Source of the DNA: Pseudomonas avellanae BPIC 631
Lineage (GTDB): Bacteria > Pseudomonadota > Gammaproteobacteria > Pseudomonadales > Pseudomonadaceae
Direction: 5' to 3'
DNA: 47,215 nucleotides
NCBI RefSeq assembly: GCF_000444135.1
Contig: NZ_ATDK01000564.1
Span: 1 to 47,215 of the forward strand
A model generated the notes under the pieces. That model searched no databases. It saw only the letters and a list, made by a program, of their open reading frames with translations, and was not told where the DNA came from. Made by a program: the position numbers and the translations under genes. Below, piece by piece: positions 7,107 through 16,599 of this stretch. How positions within the stretch are numbered: the first letter of the stretch is position 1; each line of letters begins with the position of its first letter.

Positions 7107-9104
7107 TCAAGGCTCGCCGCTGCGTTCCTGATACATCCAGTCAACGATTTCACCCTCGGGTGTATAACCGCTGACTGTTTCTCGCAGCAACTGGCGCACG
7201 CTGTTGTAATCGTCCCGCTCCACGGCATCCAGCAGTTTTACCAGCCGGCCTTTCAATACATCCCACGCCAGATAGTCTTCGCTGGCACTCATGATCATCG
7301 GGTGTTCGGTCGCGACCACGTTGTCGCCGATCAACAGCTCTTCATAGAGCTTTTCGCCGGGACGCAGCCCGGTGAACTCGATGGAAATATCGCCATGCGG
7401 ATTTTTCTCGGAGCGGATCGCCAGGCCGGAAAGGTGGATCATTTTCTCCGCCAGTTCGACGATCTTGACCGGCTCGCCCATGTCCAGAACGAACACATCC
7501 CCGCCATGCCCCATCGAGCCCGCCTGAATGACCAGTTGAGCGGCCTCGGGAATGGTCATGAAGTACCGGGTGATCTTGGGATGAGTCACCGTCAGCGGCC
7601 CGCCCGACTGGATCTGCTTGTGAAACAGCGGAATCACAGAGCCCGATGAGCCAAGCACGTTGCCGAAACGAACCATCGTGAAACGGGTCTTGTTGACCTG
7701 ATAGACGTTGGCCTTGTCGCCGAAGATTACCGGCGCGGTCTCGCGGCTCAGTGCTTGCAGGATCAGCTCGGCAAGGCGCTTGGTGCTGCCCATCACGTTG
7801 GTCGGACGGACCGCCTTGTCAGTGGAGATCAGGACGAAGTTGGAAACCCCGGCCTGCAACGCCGCCTGCGCAGTGTTGAGCGTACCGACGACGTTGTTGA
7901 TCACACCTTCGGCAATGTTGTGCTCAACCATCGGTACGTGCTTGTAGGCGGCCGCATGGTAAACCGTGTCGACCTTCCAGGTTTTCATGATCGACAGCAG
8001 CTTGGGGTGATTGCGCACCGAACCGAGTATGGGCAGCAACTTGAGCGAAAGAGACTCACGGGCCGAACGCTGCTCAAGCTCGGAAAGAATACTGTAAAGA
8101 TTGAATTCGCTGTGGTCGAGCAGCAGCAACTGGACAGGCTGCAGAAGCAGTATCTGCCGGCACAACTCGGAACCGATCGAGCCGCCCGCGCCAGTCACCA
8201 GCACCGTCTTGCCCTTGATGCAGTGCTCCAGCAGGTTTTCCCGGGCGGGCACTGCGTCTCGTCCCAGAAGGTCGGCGATATCAACTTCCTGAAGATCGTC
8301 AACCTTGACCCGGCCAGCCGCCAGGTCCATGAAACCGGGGACGCTTCGCACGTGCAACGGAAAGCCTTCCAGAAACCCCAGGATCTCCCGACGACGCCCG
8401 CGCGACGACGAAGGGATGGCCAGGAGTATTTCCTGAGCTCCGGTGGAGTCGATCATGCGCTGGATATTTCGTGGTTTGTAAACCTGCAGTCCGGAAATCA
8501 CCCGGTTGGAGATCGACTCGTCATCATCGATGAATGCCACGGGGTGCATCAGACGACCCATACGCAACGCAGCCACCAACTGGTTGCCCGCCGCGCCTGC
8601 ACCGTAGATAGCGACCTTCTGCAGGCCGTTATCGCTTTTGGCAAACGGTACGTGTTGCGCCGCCGCAAACCAGTCACCGAGGAAATACTGCCGCATGGCC
8701 AGACGCAGACCGCCGATCATCACCAGGCTCAGCCACCAATAGTTGAAGATGACCGAGCGTGGCACCAGTTGCTGGTGATTGCTGTACACGTACACCATAC
8801 AACCCAGGATCAACGACGACATCGTGACGGCTTTGATGATCGCAATCAGTGCATCGTTGCCAAAATAGCGCATGACCGCACGGTACATGCCAAAACGGAT
8901 GAACAACGGAATAGCCGCCAGCGGTGCACTGATGAAAAGCCAAGTGTGCTTTTCCAGCGGATTGATCAGTTCGTCAATGCCCAGCCGCACGACAAACGAC
9001 ATCCACAGCGCAAGCCAGACCAGAAGAACGTCGGCAGCCACCTGGATTATTCGCTTTTTGCGGCGTGGTAGGGCCAGCAAACTAGCTCGCAACCTGCTCA
9101 TCAA
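7107..9104 (-). CDS. wbpM: UDP-GlcNAc 4,6-dehydratase / polysaccharide epimerase WbpM
   Basis: A 665-residue inner-membrane enzyme of the CapD/FlaA1 family. Four membrane helices (about residues 15-130) are followed by a CoA-binding-like Rossmann domain (VAIYGAGAAGNQL near 170) and the catalytic SDR domain (VLVTGAGGSIGSE near 300). The catalytic Tyr of ordinary SDRs is replaced in the motif NVMGSTKRLAE, giving the Met/Lys arrangement typical of WbpM. It removes water from UDP-GlcNAc to give the 4-keto-6-deoxy sugar that leads to QuiNAc or FucNAc, the first sugar of B-band O-antigen. It lies 97 bases downstream of wbpL on the same strand. Confidence 0.95.
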   Translation of the reverse strand: MMSRLRASLLALPRRKKRIIQVAADVLLVWLALWMSFVVRLGIDELINPLEKHTWLFISAPLAAIPLFIRFGMYRAVMRYFGNDALIAIIKAVTMSSLILGCMVYVYSNHQQLVPRSVIFNYWWLSLVMIGGLRLAMRQYFLGDWFAAAQHVPFAKSDNGLQKVAIYGAGAAGNQLVAALRMGRLMHPVAFIDDDESISNRVISGLQVYKPRNIQRMIDSTGAQEILLAIPSSSRGRRREILGFLEGFPLHVRSVPGFMDLAAGRVKVDDLQEVDIADLLGRDAVPARENLLEHCIKGKTVLVTGAGGSIGSELCRQILLLQPVQLLLLDHSEFNLYSILSELEQRSARESLSLKLLPILGSVRNHPKLLSIMKTWKVDTVYHAAAYKHVPMVEHNIAEGVINNVVGTLNTAQAALQAGVSNFVLISTDKAVRPTNVMGSTKRLAELILQALSRETAPVIFGDKANVYQVNKTRFTMVRFGNVLGSSGSVIPLFHKQIQSGGPLTVTHPKITRYFMTIPEAAQLVIQAGSMGHGGDVFVLDMGEPVKIVELAEKMIHLSGLAIRSEKNPHGDISIEFTGLRPGEKLYEELLIGDNVVATEHPMIMSASEDYLAWDVLKGRLVKLLDAVERDDYNSVRQLLRETVSGYTPEGEIVDWMYQERSGEP

Positions 9105-9201
9105 TTTATTTAATGCTCCGTTATGCTACCGGTTGACACATCACCTGAAACCGGTGCCTGTGAAACAGCTACGTTCCTGAGACAACCAGAAACCCGCTTC
9201 G

Positions 9202-10218
9202 TTACCTGCTTTCTGCCTCGCCGGCGTGGAACCTCAACGCCAGTAAAATCAACGGAACGTAGGCAATTGCCGTCAATGCCAGCCCGTCGCCGCCCCCCAG
9301 AGCCACCCACATCGCAACGGGCAGCAGCCATACCAGATTGATCAACCCGACCGCCAGCGTGACAGGTCGATGGCTACCGTAATGGCGTGACGCAAACTGA
9401 TAAGCATGGCTGCGATGGGCCTCGTAGAGCTTTTCTCCGCGCAACAGACGACGAATAAGCGTTACCGTGGCGTCGACAATGAACACGCCCAGCAAAATCA
9501 ACCAGCACCAGAATAACCGAGGCGAGGCCCAGGAACCCTGAATGGAAAGCACGCCGAGGACCATACCGAGAAATCCACTGCCCGCATCGCCCATGAATAT
9601 CTTCGCCGGAGGGAAGTTCCAGCAAAGAAAACCTGCCACGGCGGCGGCCAGCAGCAGTGGCTGCCACGACAGCTCGACGTAACCGCCCAGTGCGTAAATA
9701 CCCGCCATGCCCAGACAGACTGTCACCGCTTCGATGCCGGCGATCCCGTCGATGCCATCCATGAAGTTGTAGAGATTCAACATCCATACCAGATAGAACG
9801 CCGCCAGGATCTGAACGAGAGGGCCAGGGCTCAGTGTCCAGCCCATGACATTGAGCGGAGCGAGTCCGCCCAGCCAGAACAGCGCCCACGCAGCCGCAGC
9901 AAAATGCCCCAAAAGGCGCCATCGTGCGGCGATATGCCCATGATCGTCCATAAAACCGATGATGGCGATCAGGCCTCCCGATCCGGCTACCGCAGCCAGC
10001 AACGACGGCGACAACTGATTGGTCCAGGCCAGAAACACGATAGCCATGCCAAAAGCGATGACGATGGAAACTCCGCCGCCGCGAGGCGTCGGTACGGAAT
10101 GCGAACTGCGCGCATTGGGTATATCAATCAGACTTTTGGCAAGTGCATACCTGCGCAGCAACGCGGTCAGAATCAGAGACACAAGCGCGATGACAATTAC
10201 TGACAGCCACTCAATCAT
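9202..10218 (-). CDS. wbpL: O-antigen initiating sugar-phosphate transferase WbpL
   Basis: A 338-residue member of the MraY/WecA family with about ten membrane segments. It moves a HexNAc-1-phosphate (FucNAc or QuiNAc type in pseudomonads) onto undecaprenyl phosphate, the first membrane step of O-antigen synthesis. Family motifs are visible in order: PTPRGGG near the N-terminus, FMDDHGH, NLYNFMDGIDGIAG, FMGDAGSGFLG, and the cytoplasmic HRSHAYQ. The start MIEWLSVIVI (10218) overlaps the end of the upstream epimerase gene by 8 bases, pointing to translational coupling. Confidence 0.93.
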   Translation of the reverse strand: MIEWLSVIVIALVSLILTALLRRYALAKSLIDIPNARSSHSVPTPRGGGVSIVIAFGMAIVFLAWTNQLSPSLLAAVAGSGGLIAIIGFMDDHGHIAARWRLLGHFAAAAWALFWLGGLAPLNVMGWTLSPGPLVQILAAFYLVWMLNLYNFMDGIDGIAGIEAVTVCLGMAGIYALGGYVELSWQPLLLAAAVAGFLCWNFPPAKIFMGDAGSGFLGMVLGVLSIQGSWASPRLFWCWLILLGVFIVDATVTLIRRLLRGEKLYEAHRSHAYQFASRHYGSHRPVTLAVGLINLVWLLPVAMWVALGGGDGLALTAIAYVPLILLALRFHAGEAESR

Positions 10219-11191
10219 GCTTGTCGTGTTCCAGATAATACCGAGCGGTGTCTTGCATGGCGTGTTCAATACTCACAGGTGGATGCCAATCGAGCATCGT
10301 ACAGGTTTTACTGATATCGACCTGCAAAGAGCTGCAGAGCCGTTGTGAAAAGGCTTTCTTGCCAAGCAACGCTGCCGCGCCTTTCAACAATACGGCTGGC
10401 ACAGGCAACAACCGGGCCGGCCTGCCAAGCGCCCTGCCCATCTCACGCAATAGCCGGGTGGTGGACAGGTCATCACCGTCACTGACAAGGAAGATCTGAC
10501 CTGCCGCCGCAGGGTGATCGACGCACACCACCACCAGGTCCGCCAGATTGTCCACCGCCACCAGACTGCGACGATTATCGATAGCCCCCAGCGGCAACGG
10601 CAGCCCTTTGTCGAGCCAGCGCATCATGCTCCTGAAGTTGGCCTTGACCCCTGGGCCGTAGACCAGAACGGGGCGAATGATCACCACCTGCATACCGGAG
10701 CGGGCAGCCAGCGCGCGCAGCCCCTCTTCAGCCTTTTGCTTGGAAACACCGTAGGCGTCCAGCGGATTGCACGGATCATCGGCCCTGAACGGCGCGCCCG
10801 CTGGCGTAGACTCGCCGCTGGCCTTGATGGAGCTGATAAAGATGAAGCGCTTCACCCCCGCCGCAGCGGCCTGTTCGGCGAGGTTCAGGGTCGCAGTCAC
10901 GTTGGCACTGAAATACGCCTGATCAGGCTCGGTGGCGGTTTCGTTAAGGACATGAACCCGCGCAGCACAATGAATAACCACCTGCGCGCCAGTCACAAAA
11001 CTTTCCCACTGGTTGTCCGGCGCCAGCGATTGCATGGCCACAGCGCTGATGCGTGATGAAGCGCAAGTGTAAGCACCCCGCACTGCAACCCTGACAGCAC
11101 AGCGCGTGCGCTCGATCAACCGGCGAACCACGGCACTGCCCACGAAACCTGTCGCACCTGTTATCGCAACCAATGCAACATCACCGCTCAT
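10211..11191 (-). CDS. NAD-dependent sugar epimerase/4-reductase (WbpV/WbpK-like)
   Basis: A 326-residue extended SDR. It has the Rossmann motif TGATGFVGSAV at the N-terminus, the catalytic Ser in FISSIKASGE and the YGVSKQKAEE motif (Tyr-x-x-x-Lys). In pseudomonad O-antigen clusters this gene precedes wbpL and wbpM and encodes the enzyme that reduces the 4-keto sugar made by WbpM to UDP-QuiNAc or UDP-FucNAc; the stereochemical outcome cannot be read here. Start 11191 (MSGDVALVAITG) was preferred to an upstream frame adding nine residues. It is the first gene of the cassette; the AT-rich stretch up to about 11363 should hold its promoter. Confidence 0.88.
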   Translation of the reverse strand: MSGDVALVAITGATGFVGSAVVRRLIERTRCAVRVAVRGAYTCASSRISAVAMQSLAPDNQWESFVTGAQVVIHCAARVHVLNETATEPDQAYFSANVTATLNLAEQAAAAGVKRFIFISSIKASGESTPAGAPFRADDPCNPLDAYGVSKQKAEEGLRALAARSGMQVVIIRPVLVYGPGVKANFRSMMRWLDKGLPLPLGAIDNRRSLVAVDNLADLVVVCVDHPAAAGQIFLVSDGDDLSTTRLLREMGRALGRPARLLPVPAVLLKGAAALLGKKAFSQRLCSSLQVDISKTCTMLDWHPPVSIEHAMQDTARYYLEHDKHD

Positions 11192-11363
11192 GCACGAACG
11201 CCCTTCCAAATCGGCCAAATATTCCTTATGCGAAGCTTTTTGACAACCAAAATATCTTCACTCTATTTTATAACTTCTCTGCTTATGCAGACCTGTTTCA
11301 GATGAGCATCCGTTTTATAGTTGTGAGCGCTGGACTGTTTCGGCAACTCCTCCATATATTCTG

Positions 11364-12806
11364 TCAGGGAACGATCAACTCGACCTGAGTTTTTTCAAGC
11401 GCGTATTTACGCTCCAGAATGTTTCTCAACGTCTTTTTGGCAGTTGTTTCGCCATGCACAAGGCGAATCTGTGTCGGCCACTTATTCATACCCGTGACGA
11501 ATTCGACAAGTTCGGCCTGATCAGCGTGGGCCGAATAGCCTTTGGCGGTGTGAATTGCAGCGCGAATATCGAAACGCTCGCGATCCAGCTCGACGTATCC
11601 GCCCGACGGGCCATGCGCCTGAATGGCAGCGCCAGGCGTTCCCTTCCCTTGATAACCGACAAACACCACGTTATGCCGAGGATTGCCCAGCATGGCTTTC
11701 AGGTAATTGACGATCCTGCCGCCGGCACACATGCCGTTACCGGCGATGACAATGGCCGGCCGTGCAGTGCTGGCCAGATAATTGACCGTGCGCAGGTGCT
11801 CTTCATGGGTGTTGATGGTAATGAGCTGGTCAAAGCCGAGCGGCTTACGTCCGGCGTCCAGCCTCAAGCGGGCACCTTCGTCCCAGTAGTCTTCAAATGA
11901 CTGATAGGCCCGGGTGAAGCGACTTGCCAGCGGCGAGTCGAGGATGATCGGCAGTCGCGACCAGTCCGCAGGCGGTACTTCATCCCCACTCAGGCGCGCA
12001 TCGCTTTGGGCAGCATCACCGGATGGCATCTTGCGCCGCAGGATGTCCTCCAGTTCGTAGAGCAGCTCCTGAGTGCGGCCGATGCTGAACGCCGGAATCA
12101 GCACCGTGCCGTTGTCTTCAAGCGCCCGGTCTATGATGCGCTCGAGCTCCTGCTGACGAATGCTGCGATCTTCATGAAGACGATCACCGTAGGTACTTTC
12201 CAGCACCAGTATATCGGCGTGCTCGGGTGGCTTTGGCGCAGGCAGAAACGGGGTATGGCTCGCGCCAAGATCACCGGAAAAAACAACGCGCATCGAACGC
12301 CCTTCCAGCGGGTAGTGCAGATCGCATTCGATATAAGCCGAACCCAGAATATGCCCCGCGCGTTGCAGGCGAACCCTGCAGTGCAGCGACTCGCGGTCGA
12401 CCAGACTGAACCAGTTATCGAACGGCAGCGCGATGATTCGTTTGTTGATCAGCGCAAGGTAGCGCTCAACCTGTTCGGGATCATGTGCAAACTGAATCTT
12501 CAGGCTGTCTTCCATCACCAGTGGCAGCAGATGAGCGCTCGGCTCGCTGCACAGTATCGGCCCTTCATAGCCCGACGCCAGCAACTCGGGAATACGCCCG
12601 ACGTGGTCGTTGTGCACATGAGTGACCAGAAGCGCCCTGATGGCCTCGGGGTCGAACCCGAACGGCGTGACCTTGCCTGACGCGCCGCGCTCCTGCACTG
12701 AGCCGCAGTCAATCAGCAGGCTGCTCGACGCATCCATACGCAGTTGATGGCAGGAGCCCGTCACCGTGTCGACAGCACCGTGATGAATGATTTCCGGATA
12801 AGACAT
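11364..12806 (-). CDS. metallo-beta-lactamase/beta-CASP RNase-like protein
   Basis: A 480-residue protein of the CPSF73/Ysh1-like group. The zinc motif THVHNDHVGR is near residue 70, FSGDLGASHTP follows, and the beta-CASP part contains SIGRTQELLYELE, GMCAGGRI and GYSAHADQAELVEF (the RNA-specificity region). Bacterial relatives are endo- or exonucleases acting on RNA; a few act on DNA. The substrate is unknown. Start 12806 (MSYPEIIHHGAVD) matches the usual start of the fold. It sits between the O-antigen cassette and lapA, where P. aeruginosa carries the bulk of its O-antigen genes. Confidence 0.88.
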   Translation of the reverse strand: MSYPEIIHHGAVDTVTGSCHQLRMDASSSLLIDCGSVQERGASGKVTPFGFDPEAIRALLVTHVHNDHVGRIPELLASGYEGPILCSEPSAHLLPLVMEDSLKIQFAHDPEQVERYLALINKRIIALPFDNWFSLVDRESLHCRVRLQRAGHILGSAYIECDLHYPLEGRSMRVVFSGDLGASHTPFLPAPKPPEHADILVLESTYGDRLHEDRSIRQQELERIIDRALEDNGTVLIPAFSIGRTQELLYELEDILRRKMPSGDAAQSDARLSGDEVPPADWSRLPIILDSPLASRFTRAYQSFEDYWDEGARLRLDAGRKPLGFDQLITINTHEEHLRTVNYLASTARPAIVIAGNGMCAGGRIVNYLKAMLGNPRHNVVFVGYQGKGTPGAAIQAHGPSGGYVELDRERFDIRAAIHTAKGYSAHADQAELVEFVTGMNKWPTQIRLVHGETTAKKTLRNILERKYALEKTQVELIVP

Positions 12807-13218
12807 GCAGTCACCTTTGCTTGCCAGCCTGACTGAATGCTTGCGACATCCGGCATCAGGTCTGAACCATAAGTTTCGGCGCATTTTGCACTTGAACAGC
12901 TTATTTTCAAGACTTGACACAAGACTGTTACAGCAGCAGAAATCGGCGCTGAAACCGAATATAACCGGCTACCCCTATGGAATGGGCACCTCGATTTAAA
13001 AAGCGAAGCTTCCTACACGGCGCAGTAACTATCCTTCATATAATCGAAGAATAAGCCGACAGAATTATAAGTAGGATTTTTCAGCAGAAAAGAGAAATAC
13101 ACATAAAACACACATCAGCCTCGAGGCGCTGGATGCAATTTCATGGCACGCAAAGGATAGAAAAGTGCACGACATCACGTCGCCAGACAGGCATTCGACG
13201 ACGCCCGAGCAGTGCTGC
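12807..13218. other. 412-bp gene-free, AT-rich stretch
   Basis: No plausible coding sequence on either strand. The middle (about 12890-13110) is clearly richer in A and T than the neighbours. It should hold the promoter of the metallo-beta-lactamase gene. A TATAAT within the 16-mer at 13031-13046 recurs exactly at 44187-44202. GAGCAG/CTGCTC (13207-13220) forms a small hairpin overlapping the lapA stop. Confidence 0.6.
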
Positions 13219-13461
13219 TCAGACGGAGCGAGCAGAAGGCGTGCGTTTTTTACGAAGGCTGGCTATCAGCGTCAGTATCGGGCCGATGACCATACCCAAA
13301 AGCAGCGCGAGGATAACAGGCAATGCCAAAGGAAGCTGAGGCGCTGACCAACCGAAGAACGTCACGGCGACAGACTGCCGGTTTTCAAGCATGAACACGA
13401 CTGTGACCGCAGCGATGAACAGTACAGCGACGATCAGAATGACTCGTTTGAAAATACGCAT
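13219..13461 (-). CDS. lapA: LapA-domain inner-membrane protein (DUF1049)
   Basis: An 80-residue protein with two membrane helices (about residues 5-27 and 42-66) and a basic C-terminus (LRKKRTPS). The segment between the helices, ENRQSVAVTFFGWSAPQLPLAL, is the typical DUF1049/LapA signature. In enterobacteria LapA helps control LPS assembly together with LapB; no lapB gene follows here. It lies 24 bases downstream of ihfB on the same strand and is probably co-transcribed. Confidence 0.88.
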   Translation of the reverse strand: MRIFKRVILIVAVLFIAAVTVVFMLENRQSVAVTFFGWSAPQLPLALPVILALLLGMVIGPILTLIASLRKKRTPSARSV

Positions 13462-13485
13462 CTGGTGATCCTGTGGTGAATGGCT

Positions 13486-13782
13486 TTAAAAGCCTTCTTC
13501 TTCATCCTCGTTGACCCGGTCCCGCAGCTCCTTGCCCGGCTTGAAATGCGGAACAAACTTGCCATCGAGGCTGACCGATTGCCCGGTCTTCGGGTTGCGT
13601 CCGACTCGCGGTGCACGGTAATGCAGCGAGAAGCTGCCAAAACCCCGAATTTCGATTCGGTCACCGGTTGCCAGGCACTGGGACATTTGTTCAAGCATGG
13701 TCTTGATGGCCAGCTCGACATCCTTGGATGAGAGCAGCCCTTGATGGGTGACAATTCGTTCGATCAACTCCGACTTCGTCAT
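13486..13782 (-). CDS. ihfB: integration host factor subunit beta
   Basis: A 98-residue DNA-bending protein that pairs with IhfA and bends DNA sharply at specific sites. Diagnostic motifs are [10 protein letters not shown] at the start, [17 protein letters not shown] on the DNA-intercalating arm and [12 protein letters not shown]. The acidic tail NEDEEEGF is normal. It lies downstream of rpsA, as in other gammaproteobacteria, but a terminator and a candidate promoter separate them, so it probably also has its own transcript. Confidence 0.97.
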   Translation of the reverse strand: MTKSELIERIVTHQGLLSSKDVELAIKTMLEQMSQCLATGDRIEIRGFGSFSLHYRAPRVGRNPKTGQSVSLDGKFVPHFKPGKELRDRVNEDEEEGF

Positions 13783-13858
13783 ATTTTTCCCTTCTTTTTC
13801 AAGCAGCTAGATCAGCGCTTGGAAGGTTTTAGCATGACCGGATGAATTTGAACAGCCC

Positions 13859-13887
13859 ATGTTTTGACTTATGTTCAACGCTGTCAA
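13859..13887 (-). promoter_or_regulatory. candidate sigma-70 promoter of ihfB
   Basis: On the minus strand a perfect TTGACA (13887-13882) is followed after 17 bases by AAACAT (13864-13859), about 77 bases before the ihfB start. The -10 match is weak (3 of 6). The rest of the 314-bp gap between rpsA and ihfB holds the rpsA terminator and no gene. Confidence 0.45.
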
Positions 13888-14053
13888 CCATGCATGAACA
13901 GATTACAGCCACGCTACACGTGAGGGGCGTTTACAGAGAGGGAAATAAACGAGGGCCTGGTAAGGCCTGGAGGCTATAGGGAGCGCGTGTAACCGAGGTC
14001 AGGCCTTCAAAGGGGGTCTGGCTCAGGCCCGTATCACATAAATGCCAGGCATG

Positions 14054-14081
14054 AAAAAGGGCGACCGAAGTCGCCCTTTTT
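14054..14081 (-). terminator. rpsA terminator
   Basis: A perfect 12-bp stem (14054-14065 with 14070-14081). On the minus strand the loop is TTCG, a stable tetraloop, and the stem ends in TTTTT. It begins 16 bases after the rpsA stop. The A-run on the other side would also allow it to work in the opposite direction. Confidence 0.93.
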
Positions 14082-14096
14082 ATGGTCAAGCAGAAC

Positions 14097-15788
14097 TTAG
14101 TTCTGTTTTTCCATTTGCGCGCGCAGCAGGTCACCAATAGTGGTAGGACCAGTGCTTTCAGCGACTTCAGGCTTGCTACGCAGGCTCTGGATCGCTTCTT
14201 TCTCGTCTTCAACGTCTTTCGACTTGATGGACAAGCTGATTACGCGGCTCTTGCGGTCAACGCTGATGATCTTGGCTTCGATCTCTTCGCCTTCTTTCAG
14301 AACGTTACGCGCGTCTTCAACGCGGTCACGGCTGATTTCGGAGGCTTTGAGGGTCGCTTCGATGTCGTCGGCCAAGGTGATGATGGCGCCTTTGGCGTCA
14401 ACTTCTTTAACGATACCGCGAACGATAGCGCCCTTGTCATTGACAGTGACGTACTCGGAGAACGGATCGCTTTCCAGCTGCTTGATACCCAGCGAGATGC
14501 GCTCGCGCTCAGGATCAACAGACAGGATCACGGTGTCGAGCTCGTCGCCCTTCTTGAAGCGACGTACGGCTTCTTCGCCCACTTCGTTCCAGGAGATGTC
14601 GGACAGGTGAACCAGGCCGTCGATGCCGCCGTCCAGACCAATGAAGATACCGAAATCGGTGATCGACTTGATGGTGCCGGAGATTTTATCGCCCTTGTTG
14701 AACTGGCCAGAGAAATCTTCCCATGGGTTGGATTTGCACTGTTTGATGCCGAGGGAGATACGACGACGCTCTTCGTCGATGTCCAGAACCATGACTTCCA
14801 CTTCGTCGCCAACCTGAACGACTTTCGAAGGGTGGATGTTCTTGTTGGTCCAGTCCATTTCGGAAACGTGTACCAGGCCTTCCACGCCTTCTTCCAGCTC
14901 TGCGAAGCAGCCGTAATCGGTCAGGTTGGTAACACGCGCGGTAACGCGGGTGCTTTCCGGGTAGCGAGCCTTGATAGCAACCCATGGGTCTTCACCCAGT
15001 TGCTTCAGACCCAGGGAAACACGATTACGCTCGCGATCGTACTTCAGGACCTTTACATCGATCTCGTCGCCAACGTTGACGATTTCCGATGGATGCTTGA
15101 TACGCTTCCAGGCCATGTCGGTGATGTGCAGCAGGCCATCGACGCCACCCAGATCGACGAATGCGCCGTAATCGGTGAGGTTCTTGACGATACCTTTGAC
15201 TTGCTGGCCTTCCTGAAGGGACTCGAGCAGAGCTTCGCGCTCGGCACTGTTCTCGGCTTCCAGGACACTGCGACGGGAAACGACAACGTTGTTGCGCTTC
15301 TGGTCCAGCTTGATGACCTTGAACTCGAGCTCTTTGCCTTCCAGGTGAGTCGTGTCACGCACAGGGCGGACGTCAACCAGAGAACCAGGCAGGAACGCAC
15401 GGATGCCGTTAACGTCGACAGTGAAGCCGCCTTTAACCTTACCGTTGATAACGCCCTTGACCACTTCTTCAGCTGCGAAAGCCGCTTCCAGAACGATCCA
15501 GCACTCGGCACGCTTGGCTTTTTCGCGGGACAGCTTGGTTTCGCCAAAGCCATCTTCGACCGCGTCCAGCGCAACGTGAACTTCATCACCGATCTTGATG
15601 GTCAGCTCGCCAGCGTCGTTGTGGAACTGCTCCAGCGGGATGAGGCCTTCAGATTTCAGACCGGCGTGAACCGTAACCCAACCTGCCTGGTAGTCGATAT
15701 CAACGATGATAGCGGTGATGATCGAACCGGCCTGGAGGTTGAGGGTCTTTAGGCTTTCTTCAAAAAGTTCTGCAAAGCTTTCGCTCAT
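14097..15788 (-). CDS. rpsA: 30S ribosomal protein S1
   Basis: A 563-residue protein with six S1 (OB-fold) repeats. The first two, in the N-terminal part, bind the ribosome and are more divergent; repeats 3-6 carry recurring GAFVDLGG-, GCFAELEEG- and [13 protein letters not shown] strands followed by GLVHVSE or GLVHLSD. S1 recruits mRNAs with weak ribosome sites. The start [12 protein letters not shown] is the family N-terminus. It follows cmk by 121 bases in the conserved order and ends at a strong terminator. Confidence 0.98.
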   Translation of the reverse strand: MSESFAELFEESLKTLNLQAGSIITAIIVDIDYQAGWVTVHAGLKSEGLIPLEQFHNDAGELTIKIGDEVHVALDAVEDGFGETKLSREKAKRAECWIVLEAAFAAEEVVKGVINGKVKGGFTVDVNGIRAFLPGSLVDVRPVRDTTHLEGKELEFKVIKLDQKRNNVVVSRRSVLEAENSAEREALLESLQEGQQVKGIVKNLTDYGAFVDLGGVDGLLHITDMAWKRIKHPSEIVNVGDEIDVKVLKYDRERNRVSLGLKQLGEDPWVAIKARYPESTRVTARVTNLTDYGCFAELEEGVEGLVHVSEMDWTNKNIHPSKVVQVGDEVEVMVLDIDEERRRISLGIKQCKSNPWEDFSGQFNKGDKISGTIKSITDFGIFIGLDGGIDGLVHLSDISWNEVGEEAVRRFKKGDELDTVILSVDPERERISLGIKQLESDPFSEYVTVNDKGAIVRGIVKEVDAKGAIITLADDIEATLKASEISRDRVEDARNVLKEGEEIEAKIISVDRKSRVISLSIKSKDVEDEKEAIQSLRSKPEVAESTGPTTIGDLLRAQMEKQN

Positions 15789-15909
15789 TTTAATTCCTGT
15801 TGATCAAGGGCGAAGGATACGCCCATCTGCCACGCTCCAGACAACGTGGGTTTCGTTCAAGTAAAAGAAAGCCTGCAGGACTATGACTGGTCTCCCACAC
15901 GCCTCTTCG

Positions 15910-16599
15910 TCATCCGGCGATATCGCGAAGCGCGATTTCACTCAGAATGCGTTCCAGCACCTGTTCGATGGACAATTCAGTGGAATCCAGCTGTATGGCG
16001 TCGTGCGCCGGCTTTAGCGGAGCTACCGCTCGCTGGGTGTCACGCTCGTCGCGTGCACATATCTCATCTAGCAGACTTGACAGACTAACATCATCGCCCT
16101 TGGCCTTCAACTGCAAGTAACGTCGGCGCGCACGTTCCTCGGCACTCGCGGTGAGGAATACCTTCAGCGGGGCGTCGGGAAACACGACCGTGCCCATGTC
16201 GCGACCGTCTGCGACAAGGCCCGGTTCTTCCTGAAAGGCGCGCTGGCGCATCAGCAAGGCGTCGCGCACGGCGGGCAACGACGCCACCTGCGATGCGCCA
16301 CTGCCGATCTGCTCGTTGCGAATGGCCTGGGTAACGTCCTCACCTTCAAGAATGATGCGCTGCCCCTGCCCCGCCGCTGTCGTCTCGAACTGAACATCCA
16401 GATGAGCAGCAAGCAATTTGAGCGCTTCTTCGTTGGTCAGGTCGACGCCATGATTGCGCGCAGCGAAGGCCAGCAGGCGGTACAGCGCGCCTGAATCAAG
16501 CAGGCACCAGCCAAGTTTCTTGGCCAGCAGCCCGGCTACAGTGCCTTTTCCTGAACCGCTAGGTCCGTCGATGGTGATAACGGGTGCTTTGATTTTCAC
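15910..16599 (-). CDS. cmk: cytidylate kinase
   Basis: A 229-residue nucleoside monophosphate kinase that phosphorylates CMP and dCMP with ATP. The P-loop [12 protein letters not shown] is at the N-terminus, [10 protein letters not shown] follows, and [12 protein letters not shown] lies past the middle. The start is GTG at 16599 ([10 protein letters not shown]): the GTGA at 16599-16596 overlaps the stop of the upstream tyrA gene. Translation of cmk is thus probably coupled to reading the tyrA frame to its end, which may have helped keep the damaged AroA part of that gene open. Confidence 0.95.
   Translation of the reverse strand: MKIKAPVITIDGPSGSGKGTVAGLLAKKLGWCLLDSGALYRLLAFAARNHGVDLTNEEALKLLAAHLDVQFETTAAGQGQRIILEGEDVTQAIRNEQIGSGASQVASLPAVRDALLMRQRAFQEEPGLVADGRDMGTVVFPDAPLKVFLTASAEERARRRYLQLKAKGDDVSLSSLLDEICARDERDTQRAVAPLKPAHDAIQLDSTELSIEQVLERILSEIALRDIAG

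Noticed and set aside
14082..15752. A 556-codon plus-strand frame
   Set aside because: It is a mirror of rpsA; its repeats merely reflect the S1 repeats on the other strand.
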